Assembly: GCA_021014945.1 (NCBI GenBank)
Contig: MU266521.1
Coordinates: 1 to 54,582, forward strand
DNA: 54,582 nucleotides
Reading direction: 5' to 3'
From: Leucogyrophana mollusca
Taxonomy: Eukaryota; Basidiomycota; Agaricomycetes; Boletales
Of the stretch, positions 10,421 to 20,793 are shown one piece after another (the stretch's first letter is position 1; every line of letters starts with the position of its first letter). The notes under the pieces were generated by a model. That model saw only the letters and a program-made list of their open reading frames with translations, was not told the DNA's origin and made no database searches. A program made the position numbers and the translations under genes.

Positions 10421-12801
10421 ATGAGTGACAGAAAGCGAGCTTTTGAGGGCAATGGCGAATCTTCCGTCGCAAAGAAACTGAAAAGGTTAGCCTCAGACCC
10501 CAATATTCCTTCGTTTACTGAGCATCTACTGCAGTGAACTTGTGAGTCCACCCTCTTTCAATCTTCAAGGTAAATCGCAAACATTCAAGTTCTCACTCGC
10601 TCTATAACCTTTTTTCCCGCAGACGCAGACTAATGGATCTTCTACACCGGCAGCCGTATGTCCTCGTTCAACTTTGTAGTACTAGCGCTTACTTGTGGCT
10701 GATTCATGTAGCTTTCGGCCAATGATCTCATCGCGCAGAAGCGCGCAGAGATCGCTGCAAAGGTTGCAGCCATGCGAGGGGGCGCGTTAGGCACATCTCT
10801 TCCTAAGCCTTCGCCCTCTCCAGCCCCGGTACCCACGAAAACAGCAAGTCCTTTGAGTAGCTCGGCATCTCCAGCCCCACACAATGGTTCGGCGTCTCCC
10901 GCGCCTGCCAGCATGGACGACCTTGCGCGAAGGGTCGCTGAGGCTAAGCGCCGCGTTGCAGAGGCTCAGACGAAACTTGCTGTCAAGGATAACCCGTATA
11001 TGGTACGCCGTCACATCCTTTGGTTTCCTGGGCTTGCTGACTTTATGTGGTATGGGCAGTCAATGCCACAAACAGGGAAGTTCAAAAACCGCCCTGTCGA
11101 ACCCGCTCAGCAAGGTGCAGGCCTCAAGATGACTGCCCATCCCCTTCTACTTGACACCAGTGGACCAGCGGCTCCTCAGTCTAAGAAGGACAGGTACAAG
11201 CCAATGCAGCCGAAATTCGCTTCCATCAAGGTCTGGTTTTCTTGGTATCTACCCCCGTTGTGCATACTCATCGAAGCCCGTAGGCCAATATCCGCAATGC
11301 GCCTACCCCTCCCCCGGCACCTACTCCTGTCCCCATAATTGAAACTAAAGCCAACCCTTATACATCTTCTCCTCTCCCTAGCTCATCCTCAACTCCCGGT
11401 TTTGAGGGCGCACCCAAGGAGCGTACTAGCCGCAGCTTCCGGTTCAACCCCAAAGGCAAGTATGAGGCTCTGGGCATGGAAATGCGCCGAGAAGCACAAC
11501 TGGAGGCGCTTAAACAACGCATTGCGGAGAGTGCAAGGAAGGCGGGTATGGGCGAGGACTTTGAGGGTGTCGAGAAAAATATCAGAGTGTGTAATCATTG
11601 TCTTGTCATCTGCATGAGCACTAACTGCTGGTTATAGCGCGAACCCCCTCCTCAAACAGAGTGGTGGGACGCAGCTCTTCTTCCTAATAAGACGTATGAT
11701 GATCTCGCTTTGGGAATGTCTGCTTTGAACATTCGTTCGCAAGACTCGCCGGTAACGTTGTACATCCAGCACCCAATTCCAATACCTGCACCCGGAGAGA
11801 AGAACAAGGTCGGACTGAAGCCGTTGTTACTTACTAAAAAGGTCTGTTCTTTATTTGCTTTCCTCCTGACTGTGGTTGTGCTGACCAGAACGCCTTATTA
11901 CAGGAACAAAAGAAAATGAGGAAGCAGCGCCGTCAGGCTGAGTTGCAGGACAAGCGTGATCGAATTCGGATGGGCCTCATTCCGCCTGACCCTCCTAAAG
12001 GTAAGTTTGTGGTCGCAGTACTGAGCAAACAAGAAGACATTAACCCGTTCTCACAGTCCGCCTTTCAAACCTAATGAAGGTGCTTACCTCTGACGCCGTG
12101 CAAGACCCAACACGGGTCGAGGCGCGTGTCCGACGTGAGGTAGCGATGCGGAAGCATGGGCACGAGAAGATGAATGCGGAGCGAAAGCTGACAGACGAGC
12201 AGCGGAGGGAGAAGATCGAAGGAAAGAAGGTCGAGGAGGAAAAGAAGGGAGTATGGGGAGCGGTTTTCAAGTGCGCCAAACACCCGTCACCTTTCGTTTC
12301 TAATCTGATTTTTTGTGACGCAGAGTGAAAACCCTTATCGACCCTGCGCACCGCTTCAAAGTACGAAAAAATGCGGAACAGCTGAACTTGACTGGCATCT
12401 GCATATTCAACCCGTCCTTCTCCATGGTATATGTCGAGGGCGCAGCGAAGTTTATACGAAACTACAAACGTTTGATGCTCCACCGGATTGCGTGGACCGA
12501 AGGTGCACGGCCCAGAGGTGGAGAAGATGTCGAACTCCAGGAAGACGAGGACGATGAAGGAGGGGGATCAAGCACGAAGCCCAAGAGCGATGCGGGAGAG
12601 GGGGAGGAGGGAGTGGCTTCTCTGGAAGATAATGCATGCTACCTGGTTTGGGAAGGTCAGCTACGTGACCGGGCGTTCAGTAATTTCAAACCGAAGAGCT
12701 GCCCAACAGATGGGTCGGCAAAGGAGGCGCTTGGGTCGAAGTTGGCGGGATATTGGGACCAGGCAAAGAACTGGAAGCCGGAAGAGGAGGAGTTATTCTA
12801 G
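10421..12801 (+). CDS. PRP3: U4/U6 snRNP-associated splicing factor Prp3
   Basis: Ten exons can be joined in frame: 10421..10485, 10535..10541, 10623..10655, 10712..11002, 11060..11230, 11284..11586, 11638..11841, 11904..12000, 12057..12270, 12324..12801, giving 620 aa. The N-terminal half is Lys/Ala/Pro-rich and disordered. The PRP3 domain starts around the EWWD motif and runs through YIQHPIPIPAP, LLLTKKEQKK, QDKRDRIRMGLIPPDPPK and VRLSNLMKVL. The C-terminal DUF1115 ferredoxin-like domain contains FNPSFSMVYVEG and YKRLMLHRI. Prp3 binds the U4/U6 stem and is needed for tri-snRNP assembly. Exon 2 is only 7 nt, yet it is required to keep frame between exons 1 and 3. An acidic insert sits in the C-terminal domain. 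Confidence 0.95.
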
Positions 12802-14043
12802 TTGGTTCGTCCTCTCGAAGTTGCTTGAAGCAGATGTGCGGGGAGTATTGCTATGATCGTGTCCATTTTTTATTCCATCACACTGAACAAACTTATGTTC
12901 CCTTCTTTCAGTCCAAATGTCAAGTTTTGCGGAAACTGAATGGCTCGATTCAGGAAGGCATTCGGCGCCTCCTTGGACACATAACTTTGACTGCTGCATT
13001 ACCGAACTCTCTTCAGATTCTTCAAGGGTGGATAACGGTTCTAACCATGATCATCGAGCTTCGGGGTACAAAGTAAGATTGCTAGGCCCTCAGGCCTTTC
13101 ATATATTCTCAGTTCCGAGCAGACCAACGACATGCAAGTCTCGTGGGAAGGGTCCCCACCAATGTCCTTCGTTTGGGTAAGCAGCCTTCTTATCTACCTG
13201 AGGCTTACAAGCTGCCTTGCGTTCACTCGAGCTGGTGCAGACTGTCGGCTTGTGCGCTAGATCTAAGCTAGTCGCCCAGGAACGTGGGTCCCGTAAATCA
13301 AAAATAATCCGTGAGCTCGCGCGCTCATCGCCCAATGCTCAATACGGACGCAAAGCCATGGGCCGGACAGCACGCCTGTGATCAGCCGCGTTTGTGGCCG
13401 ACGAGAAACACAGTTTGAAACACTTCTACCGAAGATCCGGACTCATCGCATCAAAGGGCATGGTATCTCTTGGGAGCATTGCCTGCAGATCTTTATTCGG
13501 AATTTATCCAGTGGTACTACCGCGCGAGTGGATTATACTTGAAACCCAAGGGGCATGTGCTATCACACACCATCTCAACGCCAACCCCTGGATCAATGAC
13601 AACGTCCATACGGTGTGATCCGTGCATGATTGGGGACGGCAGCCACCTGTGATGAAGTGTACAAGCATACATTATGTATGGGTCTCGTGAAGGAAATCTC
13701 TATGTAGTAGTATTTCCCTCAATCCGACAGCTCCCGAGATGCTCACGTTGCCTTCGTGCACATCCACTCTACCCCTCAGTCTGCTATTCACGGTCGAGTC
13801 GTTAGCCCAATAGATACCCATTTTACTGACCTTCTGTAGGACACAGATCCGTTCCTGTATCTAGGTACATTCATCAATATAAGTCTGCTATTCACGAGTA
13901 AAGGACACTGATCCATTCCTGTATCTAGTTTCCATCATCTCGAGCCACCGATTCTCGATTATAGATATGGCGAGGTAGGAGGTTTTCTGTGAATGTGATG
14001 CAAGATGTGCGCTCTTCCGTACACACGACAGAGACACACTAAA
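12802..14043. other. Convergent intergenic region with short duplicated motifs
   Basis: 1.24 kb between PRP3 and the right glycosyltransferase gene, stop to stop. There is no supportable gene. At 13778-13928 two motifs are each duplicated: TCTGCTATTCACG at about 13779 and 13883, and AGGACAC(A/T)GATCC(G/A)TTCC at 13838 and 13902. This indicates an imperfect tandem repeat whose two halves have different spacing. Confidence 0.45.
13778..13928. repeat. Imperfect tandem duplication
   Basis: AGTCTGCTATTCACG occurs near 13778 and 13882. The 27-bp motif ending CCTGTATCTAG occurs at 13838 and 13902 with two mismatches. The copies are separated by about 104 and 64 bp, so one unit has lost about 40 bp. 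Confidence 0.65.
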
Positions 14044-16228
14044 TCACTCTAGTATTGCTGTACGAGGGTCACGGCCGTTCACCGCACGGAGGTTCACAAC
14101 GCCCCCCGCAACCGAACTCATCGCATGAGCATAAAAATACGCGCCGCGGGCCAGCGTGGCTTGCTCGAGGAGGCTGAGTACATCGGTGAGCATCAAGGAC
14201 CAGCCAAATTCACGTCGATCATCTATGGTGAGGAGGTCTGTAATCAGGATGCCGCCACGGTCTTCTAAGTATTTCAGATTCGTCGGGTCGCGTTCATCGG
14301 TGGCGATGTAAAACCTGAGACAGTGATGGTTAGCAGATGAGACGCAGTGAACGAACGGTACATACCTGTCGCCATCTTTCGGAGGATCAAGTTGGAGAAT
14401 CGAAAGATCAGGTTGTGCCCCGGGAACGTTATATGTGGAGAGCGTGTTATAGTCTAAGGAGCGTAGAAAGCTGCGACCATCTGCAAGATGTTTCTTTATT
14501 CTTGCCAGATGAGAGGCGAAACTATTCTCCTGTGCCCAGTGTAGTCTTGCGACTGCGCCCCGGGAGTATGTCAGTGCGCCGCGGAAGAAATAACTGAGAG
14601 TTAAATGGCGCACAGTCTCCGCGTCGCATATGACCACACATCCACATTCTTCCGCCAGTAATGTTCATCATACGGCTGTCTAAACGCTCCGCCAGTTGTA
14701 AAACATTGTCCGTCATGCGGATCTGGTGTAAAACCATGTCAGAGTATTTGTCGCGGGTTGCAGCTGTCGTGAAACGGAGGGCACCCTGAATGCACAAAAT
14801 TAGCACGAAGGGGATGGAGGCACTTGTGAAATGAGCGCATGATCCCTTACCGGCTTGCGACCCCAGTGTACCTCTCCTCTCAGAAATACAACGTCATCTG
14901 TTAGATGTCCGTAGTCTTCCTGAAGACCTCTCAAATGCTGTCTGGCGGTCGCTTGGCGGATCGGATTGACAACGTCCTGAACATACTCCATACCGGCACT
15001 GAGGGGACGTTAGCGGGTGTGTTGAAATGCAAACAAAACACAGGTGCTCACGCGCCGTCGTAGGTGTACAGCACTGCCCAGCCATTGTCTCCTATCACCT
15101 CTTCAACCTCCTCGTCCGTCGAGTTATCCAGTGTGTATCCTTCGTTTTTTGTAACCCTCCGGATCGTCGCCCAATCCACGATTATGTTTCCACCCCTTTG
15201 TGCATCCTCAAGCTGCAGGTAAAGAGGTGATTTTTCGGTATTATTCCAGATTCCGGGCATATCTTGGTCCGCGTCACCGCCCTCGGCACTCCAACCCCCA
15301 CGCAATCGCATATCATCAGGTAACGAATCAACGCGGACTACACCTCCTGGATCATACCACACGTTCTCGATTGCATGCATAGATGGCTTCCTTTCCTCCG
15401 CCTCAAAAATATTGGTGCCGTTGAGGTAGGCCTCCGTGTCGAAATGACCGTCGCTTGTTTCTGCATCGCTTGAGATGTTGTGTAGACGGAGAAAGTCTGA
15501 CACCGTGATGACTGAGTGCGTCTTGCGCAGATGGGTCATGTTGAACATCAGCGCGATAGGTATTCGCCATGCCATCTGCTCTTCCATCGGGAGATTTCGC
15601 CATTCATCGGAACCAGTCGCGTCCCCTCGGTTGACCATGGTAGCGTACGACGCACACACTGCGCTGCATGAAAACTCTGGTTTTAGGGAGAGTAGTACCT
15701 GTTTAACAAGCCGCTCACTTGTCATATTCGCAAGCCCGGGCATAAACAAAGGATGGGAGGATGACCGTGCGGTTCAAAAGACTTCCGTGCAAAAGAGCAG
15801 TCTCGATGAATATAACGCATCTGAGAGAAACGAGAAAAAAATGTCTAGCACTGAAATGCTATTACTGCAACAGATTCTTGGCGCACATTATTCCACCCTA
15901 ACCACAAACTGTAGTCTCGAGCGTAGTAACCTTTCGTACGAGAAACGATGTCCCGGATACTTGCTAAATATATCCGGTCGACATCAAGGGGGTACTGTGG
16001 AGAAGAATCTGGGGTTGGCTGTGGCGAAGGAGCTGCCGATGAAACGTCATTAGATGTGGTATCGGTCGTCGAGGAACTATGTCCGGCCAGCGGTAGGGCG
16101 CATGATACACTATCAGGAAGATATCCGAAAGTTGAGAGACTAAACCCAACGAACACGCCGATCACAATCGCGACTGTGATGAACGTGATGAATGACGCTC
16201 CACTGCGATTCACAGTGAACCTCGTCAT
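14044..16228 (-). CDS. O-fucosyltransferase-like protein, right copy with a 1-nt shift in exon 2
   Basis: This is the mirror paralogue of 6983-9139 with every intron position conserved: complement(14044..14314, 14366..14552, 14614..14785, 14851..14998, 15052..15663, 15719..15820, 15887..16228). It has the membrane anchor, the CGHMRRGDF site split by an intron, and the LMLTDVLSLLEQATL and SSVAGG motifs. Exon 2 is 102 nt against 101 nt in the other copy: an extra T around 15809-15811 breaks the frame right after the splice. The six other exons stay open. A donor 10 nt upstream (GG|GTGGAA) would restore frame but delete the conserved WNN. It is therefore either a young pseudogene, a rescued splice variant or a sequencing error. 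Protein similarity to the left copy is high outside the 5' exon. Confidence 0.8.
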
Positions 16229-18181
16229 GGCGCAGCAAGAAGCAAGGTGTCAATGAAGTACGCTCCTCGCAAGTGCCTTATCGTGCAGGTCGCCAAGCGC
16301 GGAGCTTCCGTGAGAGTCGAAAATGGAGATGAGAAAATGGAGACTGCGCATCCATGGGGCCCTTCAACTCCAATCGAATTTGCTGTGTCATGAAACACAT
16401 CACGTCAGCGCTGAAGTTAGAGACCAATCGCAGCATCAACCTAGATAAGCTGGACAATGGATGCCGTAACATGGGCGTCACCTTCAGAACACTAGAGTCG
16501 ACTAGTGTTACTAGCAGCTTGGGCAGACCTTGGAGACATGGAGACCCAGTACCAACGGGGGGGGTACCGAGACCCACTTATCATAGGTTTCTTCCGTGGT
16601 GCAAATCAGGGCTAAACCAGCACTACGTTTCCGAAAGAGATTTTCAGCCACGTGCACGTTGGTTGCGCGTTGTTTGTCACGGTTGGACTGATTGAGCTGG
16701 TCTGTTTTTGCAAGAGATCCCAGTTGCGACCAGCACGTTTCAACACCACGGATTCGCACACGAGTGGCATTCTTGCACCGGTACGCTAACGGAGGCCGAC
16801 CTGAGGCTGAAAATGCAACAGGGCGGGTTTGAGGTGAGTTACTTACATCCTGCCAAACGCACGCGCGTGCCGGATGCAGATTTGAGAGCTGATCCAGACA
16901 GAACGGAAAGAGGAAACTTATTTTAGTATCATGAAGAGGCATTCACGTACTTATGGCCCTTGAAAAAGAAAGACGCGATTCTGTACCGATGGGTTGGCAG
17001 TGATGGTCTCGGTCACGGTCGTGACGGTCGACGGCATGAAATGAACGCGCTAGTAATTGATTTTCGGCTCACGCTTGAGGCGGAATTTCAACCCGAACGC
17101 TCATATCGGATTGTTCAACATCGGTATTGATTCAAGGCACACTGGGCGTGCCCTCCGGGCACCTCTGTCCCCGTATATCCCAGAGAGTTTGTGGGATTTG
17201 GGAGGCATATACTTCGTTGGATCTGATCCGTCATTGTCGACGTCTATAGGTCAACGCGTGTCTCGCTCGATGTGGTTCGAATCATCATGGCATCCCTTTC
17301 AACCTTTAGGCCACACAACGGGCTTGGTGTTGGAATGGACCCTGGAACTGAACTTCAAGGTGAGGGGCTGTTAAGAGCCGTGGCACCATCCTCAAGTCTA
17401 GCGCTCTCAGGAGTCCTGCAATGCCACTAATCCTCGCCAACGAAAATCTATTCGCACGACAACTGATTCGGACCTGTGTCCCAAAATCCGAATCAGATCT
17501 ATCCTCAGGCTTTAGGAGATACCCAGTAAGACGCCCATATCTCTGTCCGCGCTCACAGTGCTGACCACTAACCCATAACGAGGTATCAGAGACTGTATCC
17601 TTCACATCCTCTGCCAGGTCGTGCCGATGGGCTAGTACTTATCACGGCATACGTAATGGCTCTGCGTGATCGGGAGTGGTTTGTTGCATTGTTATACATG
17701 GAACAGGTCTCGCGTTCATAGCGGTCCGAGGAACTGGCCTCCGGTGGTTTGAGAGAGCCGAGGCGAACATGGAAGGCTGGTGGTGACAACCCCATTTTGC
17801 TGATTCAGTGGCCACCAAGGAGTCTCTCGTTGTACTGGCACAATTACTAATGGAAGGATAGGTACAACCGAGTCAAACTTGCCTCCAAACTCGAAATACC
17901 CTTCTGATATTTCCGTGCGTCCATATTTCTTCGTGCGGGTTTCTTTGACCGCAATTTCAACTCTGACCACATCAGCCACTGTCATTCGTGATGCCCGCCC
18001 GTCGATGGTCCCTTCCGACGGAAACCACTAATTTTGTCCTTATCCTGTTTGTCGCTTCATCTGATATCTACCAGGAACTTCTAGGTGTCCATCCAGGTAT
18101 AAAAGTCCTGCTACCAATGCCCATTTCTTCACCACAACTCCAATCCTCCTCAGTGTACAAAGCTTCGAGTCCTCAGACATC
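16229..18181. other. Intergenic region between right glycosyltransferase and right CVNH gene
   Basis: 1.95 kb, shorter than its 3.1-kb mirror. The ends nearest each gene align with the mirror promoters. The middle (about 16500-17840) has only short frames without motifs. A run of nine G at about 16558 is notable. Nothing else was recognised. Confidence 0.45.
18098..18104 (+). promoter_or_regulatory. TATA box of right CVNH gene
   Basis: TATAAAA, 84 nt before the ATG at 18182. It is preceded by CTAGGTGTCCATCC, as in the mirror copy, so the core promoter spacing is preserved exactly. Confidence 0.75.
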
Positions 18182-18654
18182 ATGCAGTTCACCACCTTCC
18201 AACTCCTTGCCAGTGGCTTGCTCCTCTTTGGTGCTTCTACTGCCCTCGCACAGAGCGGCTTCGCTGACTCTTGCGATGACTACTACGTGACTGGCACCAT
18301 GTTGTATGCCAACTGCCTCAACGACAACGACTCTGCGTACTACGCGACCGAAGTTGACCTTAACTACTGCCTTGCCAACGACGGTGGTAGCCTCATTTGT
18401 GAATATGGGTTCGTCGTGAATTTTGGCTGGCTTTGGAGGCAAACGTAACTGACTGTGGTGTACAGAGGGTCGTACAGCTACTCTTGCAGCGACTGTGGCC
18501 TCGCGTCCGGCACCTACTTTGAGTGTGACTGCCAGGACGGCAGTGGAACTGGTATTGACTTGAGTGAGCACCACTCGCATTACCCCTATGGCCACACTGA
18601 CGGCAGTGTGCAGACAACTGCGTCGGTAACTCCAACGGTGGACTCTACTGTTAA
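18182..18654 (+). CDS. Secreted CVNH (cyanovirin-N homology) lectin-like protein, right copy
   Basis: Exons 18182..18408, 18466..18563 and 18614..18654 encode 121 aa with the same splice phases as the left copy. A signal peptide (cleavage probably after ALA near residue 23) is followed by a two-half CVNH domain with ten cysteines. Four cysteine positions recur in each half: SC, NC/DC, YC/NC just after the DLN motif, and the C that closes each half. This shows the internal pseudo-symmetry of the fold. Exon 1 differs from the left copy at about six of 227 positions and intron 1 at two of 57. Intron 2 and the flanks differ much more. The gene is the outer right limb of the inverted duplication and lies upstream of snurportin on the same strand. 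Without the third exon the frame would read into a longer spurious tail. Confidence 0.9.
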
Positions 18655-19048
18655 TGGGCTCGCCTTACGGGGTGTGCGTGACTTCTTGCTCACTCGCAGG
18701 ATGAATATATGAGACTAGATGCGAGGGAAGGGTTAAATTATATTAGTCCGAGTCCTTGGGTACTGTTTTCGAATTCGTGATCTTGGAGGTTTTGTTTTTA
18801 AAGGTTTAAGAAATATATGTGATTGATAAGTGGCGTCAGTGTCCACCTTTTCCATGTTCGCCCATGGTATCTCAGTCAGGAAGGAATCGAAGACTGGTTC
18901 GCGCAAAGGACTACCTACAACACACGTGGCTTTGTTTGGCAACCGCCTTGGATTCTAACAAGCACATCTCTCTAGTGGCGCGTTATTGGCGCGTGCCACC
19001 CACCACGCGCCTCACTTGGTTTCTCAAGTACAAGGTTCCGAGAAGAAG
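18655..19048. other. CVNH 3' flank and snurportin promoter
   Basis: 394 bp. The first about 180 bp correspond to the CVNH 3' UTR and flank shared with the left copy. The remainder precedes the snurportin ATG. No other feature was seen. Confidence 0.45.
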
Positions 19049-20658
19049 ATGTTTTCGGACAGGAGAGCATCGTACAAGTCTCCTCCGACAATTCTCACGG
19101 ATAAGCTTCTCTCCCAAGAAGCACGACGTACGAAGGTATGCGCTGCCAATACAAGAATGCGATCGCTCATCGGATTTACTATTTTGCTCAGGCGTTAGAG
19201 GAACAGAAACTTGTGTGTAATACCTCCCATTTTCTCGCGCTGAACCTGACCGGCGGACACCTCAGAGACGGGCTCAGAAGTTCGACTCTTCGCGCCAGCT
19301 GGATTCCTTTGCAGACCTAAATCTTGGTGCATCGGATGATGAAGGCGATGATGCTCCAGAGGATGAGCCGGAAGTAATACGCGAAGGCTTAGCCGGATTT
19401 GCATCTCTGATTCGCTCGTCGAGTACAACCGGTCCCCCTCATGTTGACGCAGTGAAAGAAAGTGGACAGCAGGGCAAGAAGCGAAGCAAGAACAAACGAA
19501 AGCGCACCAAGGCGAAAGCGATTAAGTGGGCCGACAAGTGTATGTACGCGGAGCTTCTAGAAATGAATGAAGACAATGCGTGGAGCGATGGTCTTCCCAC
19601 AGACCTCGAGGGGGGATGGGTGGCCGTAGCGCCTGTACCGGTGGGCAAGCGGTGCTTAGCAGTGACGCATCAGTCCGCAGGAGTGGTAGGTATATGTGTG
19701 TTAAGTTACTCCCCAAGGTAAAACATGAATTTCTGACTGCGATCTTTTCTAGCCCCTAACACAACGCTTCGATCTCGAGTGCTGGGCAAAATGCTACTTC
19801 CACGATTTCCGTCCTCTCTTCCTCCTCTGACAATCCTCGATTGCATCTTGGATGTAAATTGGCGTGATAACGGTATCTTGCACGTCCTCGATGTCCTCAA
19901 GTGGAAAGGTCAGGACGTGGGTGACTGTGAGACGCCATTCAGGTTCGTAAGGATGACGATGCTGCCGGATTTCTCGCGCTTAGATATTCGACCCTTCGCA
20001 GGTTTTGGTGGCGAGATACGCGGTTAGCGGAACTTCCAAAATATCCCCCGCCTTCTGTCCCCTTCCGATTTTTACCAACACCAGAATTGCAACCTCCGAC
20101 GAACGGTTCATCTACTTCATTTGATGGACATAATTCTGTTCCGGACGCCTATCATTTCCCATATCCGACGACATTCGTCCCCATCCCATATTACACAGAT
20201 ACCAGCCTGCCTTGCTTGTCTTCCTCCGTCATCCCGGTTGCGCGGTCGTCACGACAAATCCCTGTCGATGTTCCAATTTCCGCTCCACTGAACCCATTTT
20301 CCACCAACATGCCAGTCGACTCCCCCAATCCTATACCTTCACAACTCGCCACGTCGGTGTCAGTGCATGTGGAGTCTGACGGCCTTCTGCTTTACGTTTC
20401 GCAAGCGAGTTACGAGCCTGGGACAAGCCCCTTGAGCTGCTGGATCCCCATCAGGGGGTATTCCGAGGCTGGACAGCACCAAGCACTCGCTCCTAGAGAG
20501 GGCCCGTTGGATTTATTTCAAAGGTTTGATGTTCTTTCCCACATTCATGGGGGATTGGCACGGAGCTCATCTATATTTAAAGACTGGTACAGCGACGCAT
20601 GTCCAAACAGCCAATTTCTGATAATGAAAACATTCACGAAGAGAACATGGAAATTTAG
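19049..20658 (+). CDS. SNUPN: Snurportin-1 homologue (m3G-cap snRNP import adaptor)
   Basis: Six exons (19049..19135, 19192..19212, 19266..19689, 19753..19942, 20002..20523, 20583..20658) give 439 aa. A short basic N-terminus (KALEEQKLRRAQKFDSSRQL) corresponds to the importin-beta binding region. An acidic stretch and a Lys/Arg-rich stretch before KWADKCMYAELLEM follow. The m3G-cap binding domain shows GKRCLAVT, TILDCILD, LHVLDVLKWKGQ, CETPFRFWWRDTRL and, near the C-terminus, VESDGLLLYVSQASYEPGTS. Snurportin binds the trimethylguanosine cap of U snRNAs and importin beta to bring snRNPs into the nucleus. Exon 2 is only 21 nt. A proline-rich insertion of about 60 residues splits the cap-binding domain compared with the animal protein. 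Confidence 0.9.
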
Positions 20659-20793
20659 AACATCACGACAATGTAACGTACAAGGTGTTTGATCCACTTG
20701 ACAAACCTGTAAAACTATTTGACTGAATAATAGGAAGGATTTCCGCTGGGCTGCACTACTGGATCGAAAAGCGCTCCTAAAACAAAACTATAA

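Larger units (their letters stand above)
3432..18654. repeat. Inverted duplication: CVNH and glycosyltransferase arms around MRPL16-PRP3
   Basis: Left arm 3432-9139 reads CVNH(-), glycosyltransferase(+). Right arm 14044-18654 reads glycosyltransferase(-), CVNH(+), an exact mirror. Homology extends into the promoters of both genes and into the CVNH 3' flank (ATGAATATATGAGAC and AGAAATATATGTGAT shared). The spacer of about 4.9 kb holds the MRPL16-PRP3 pair, which is not duplicated. The arms differ in intergenic length, so they have lost or gained sequence since duplication. Confidence 0.85.

Noticed and set aside
16550..16570. Run of nine G as a possible structural element
   Set aside because: A single homopolymer without further G-tracts at regular spacing is not enough for a G-quadruplex or other call.
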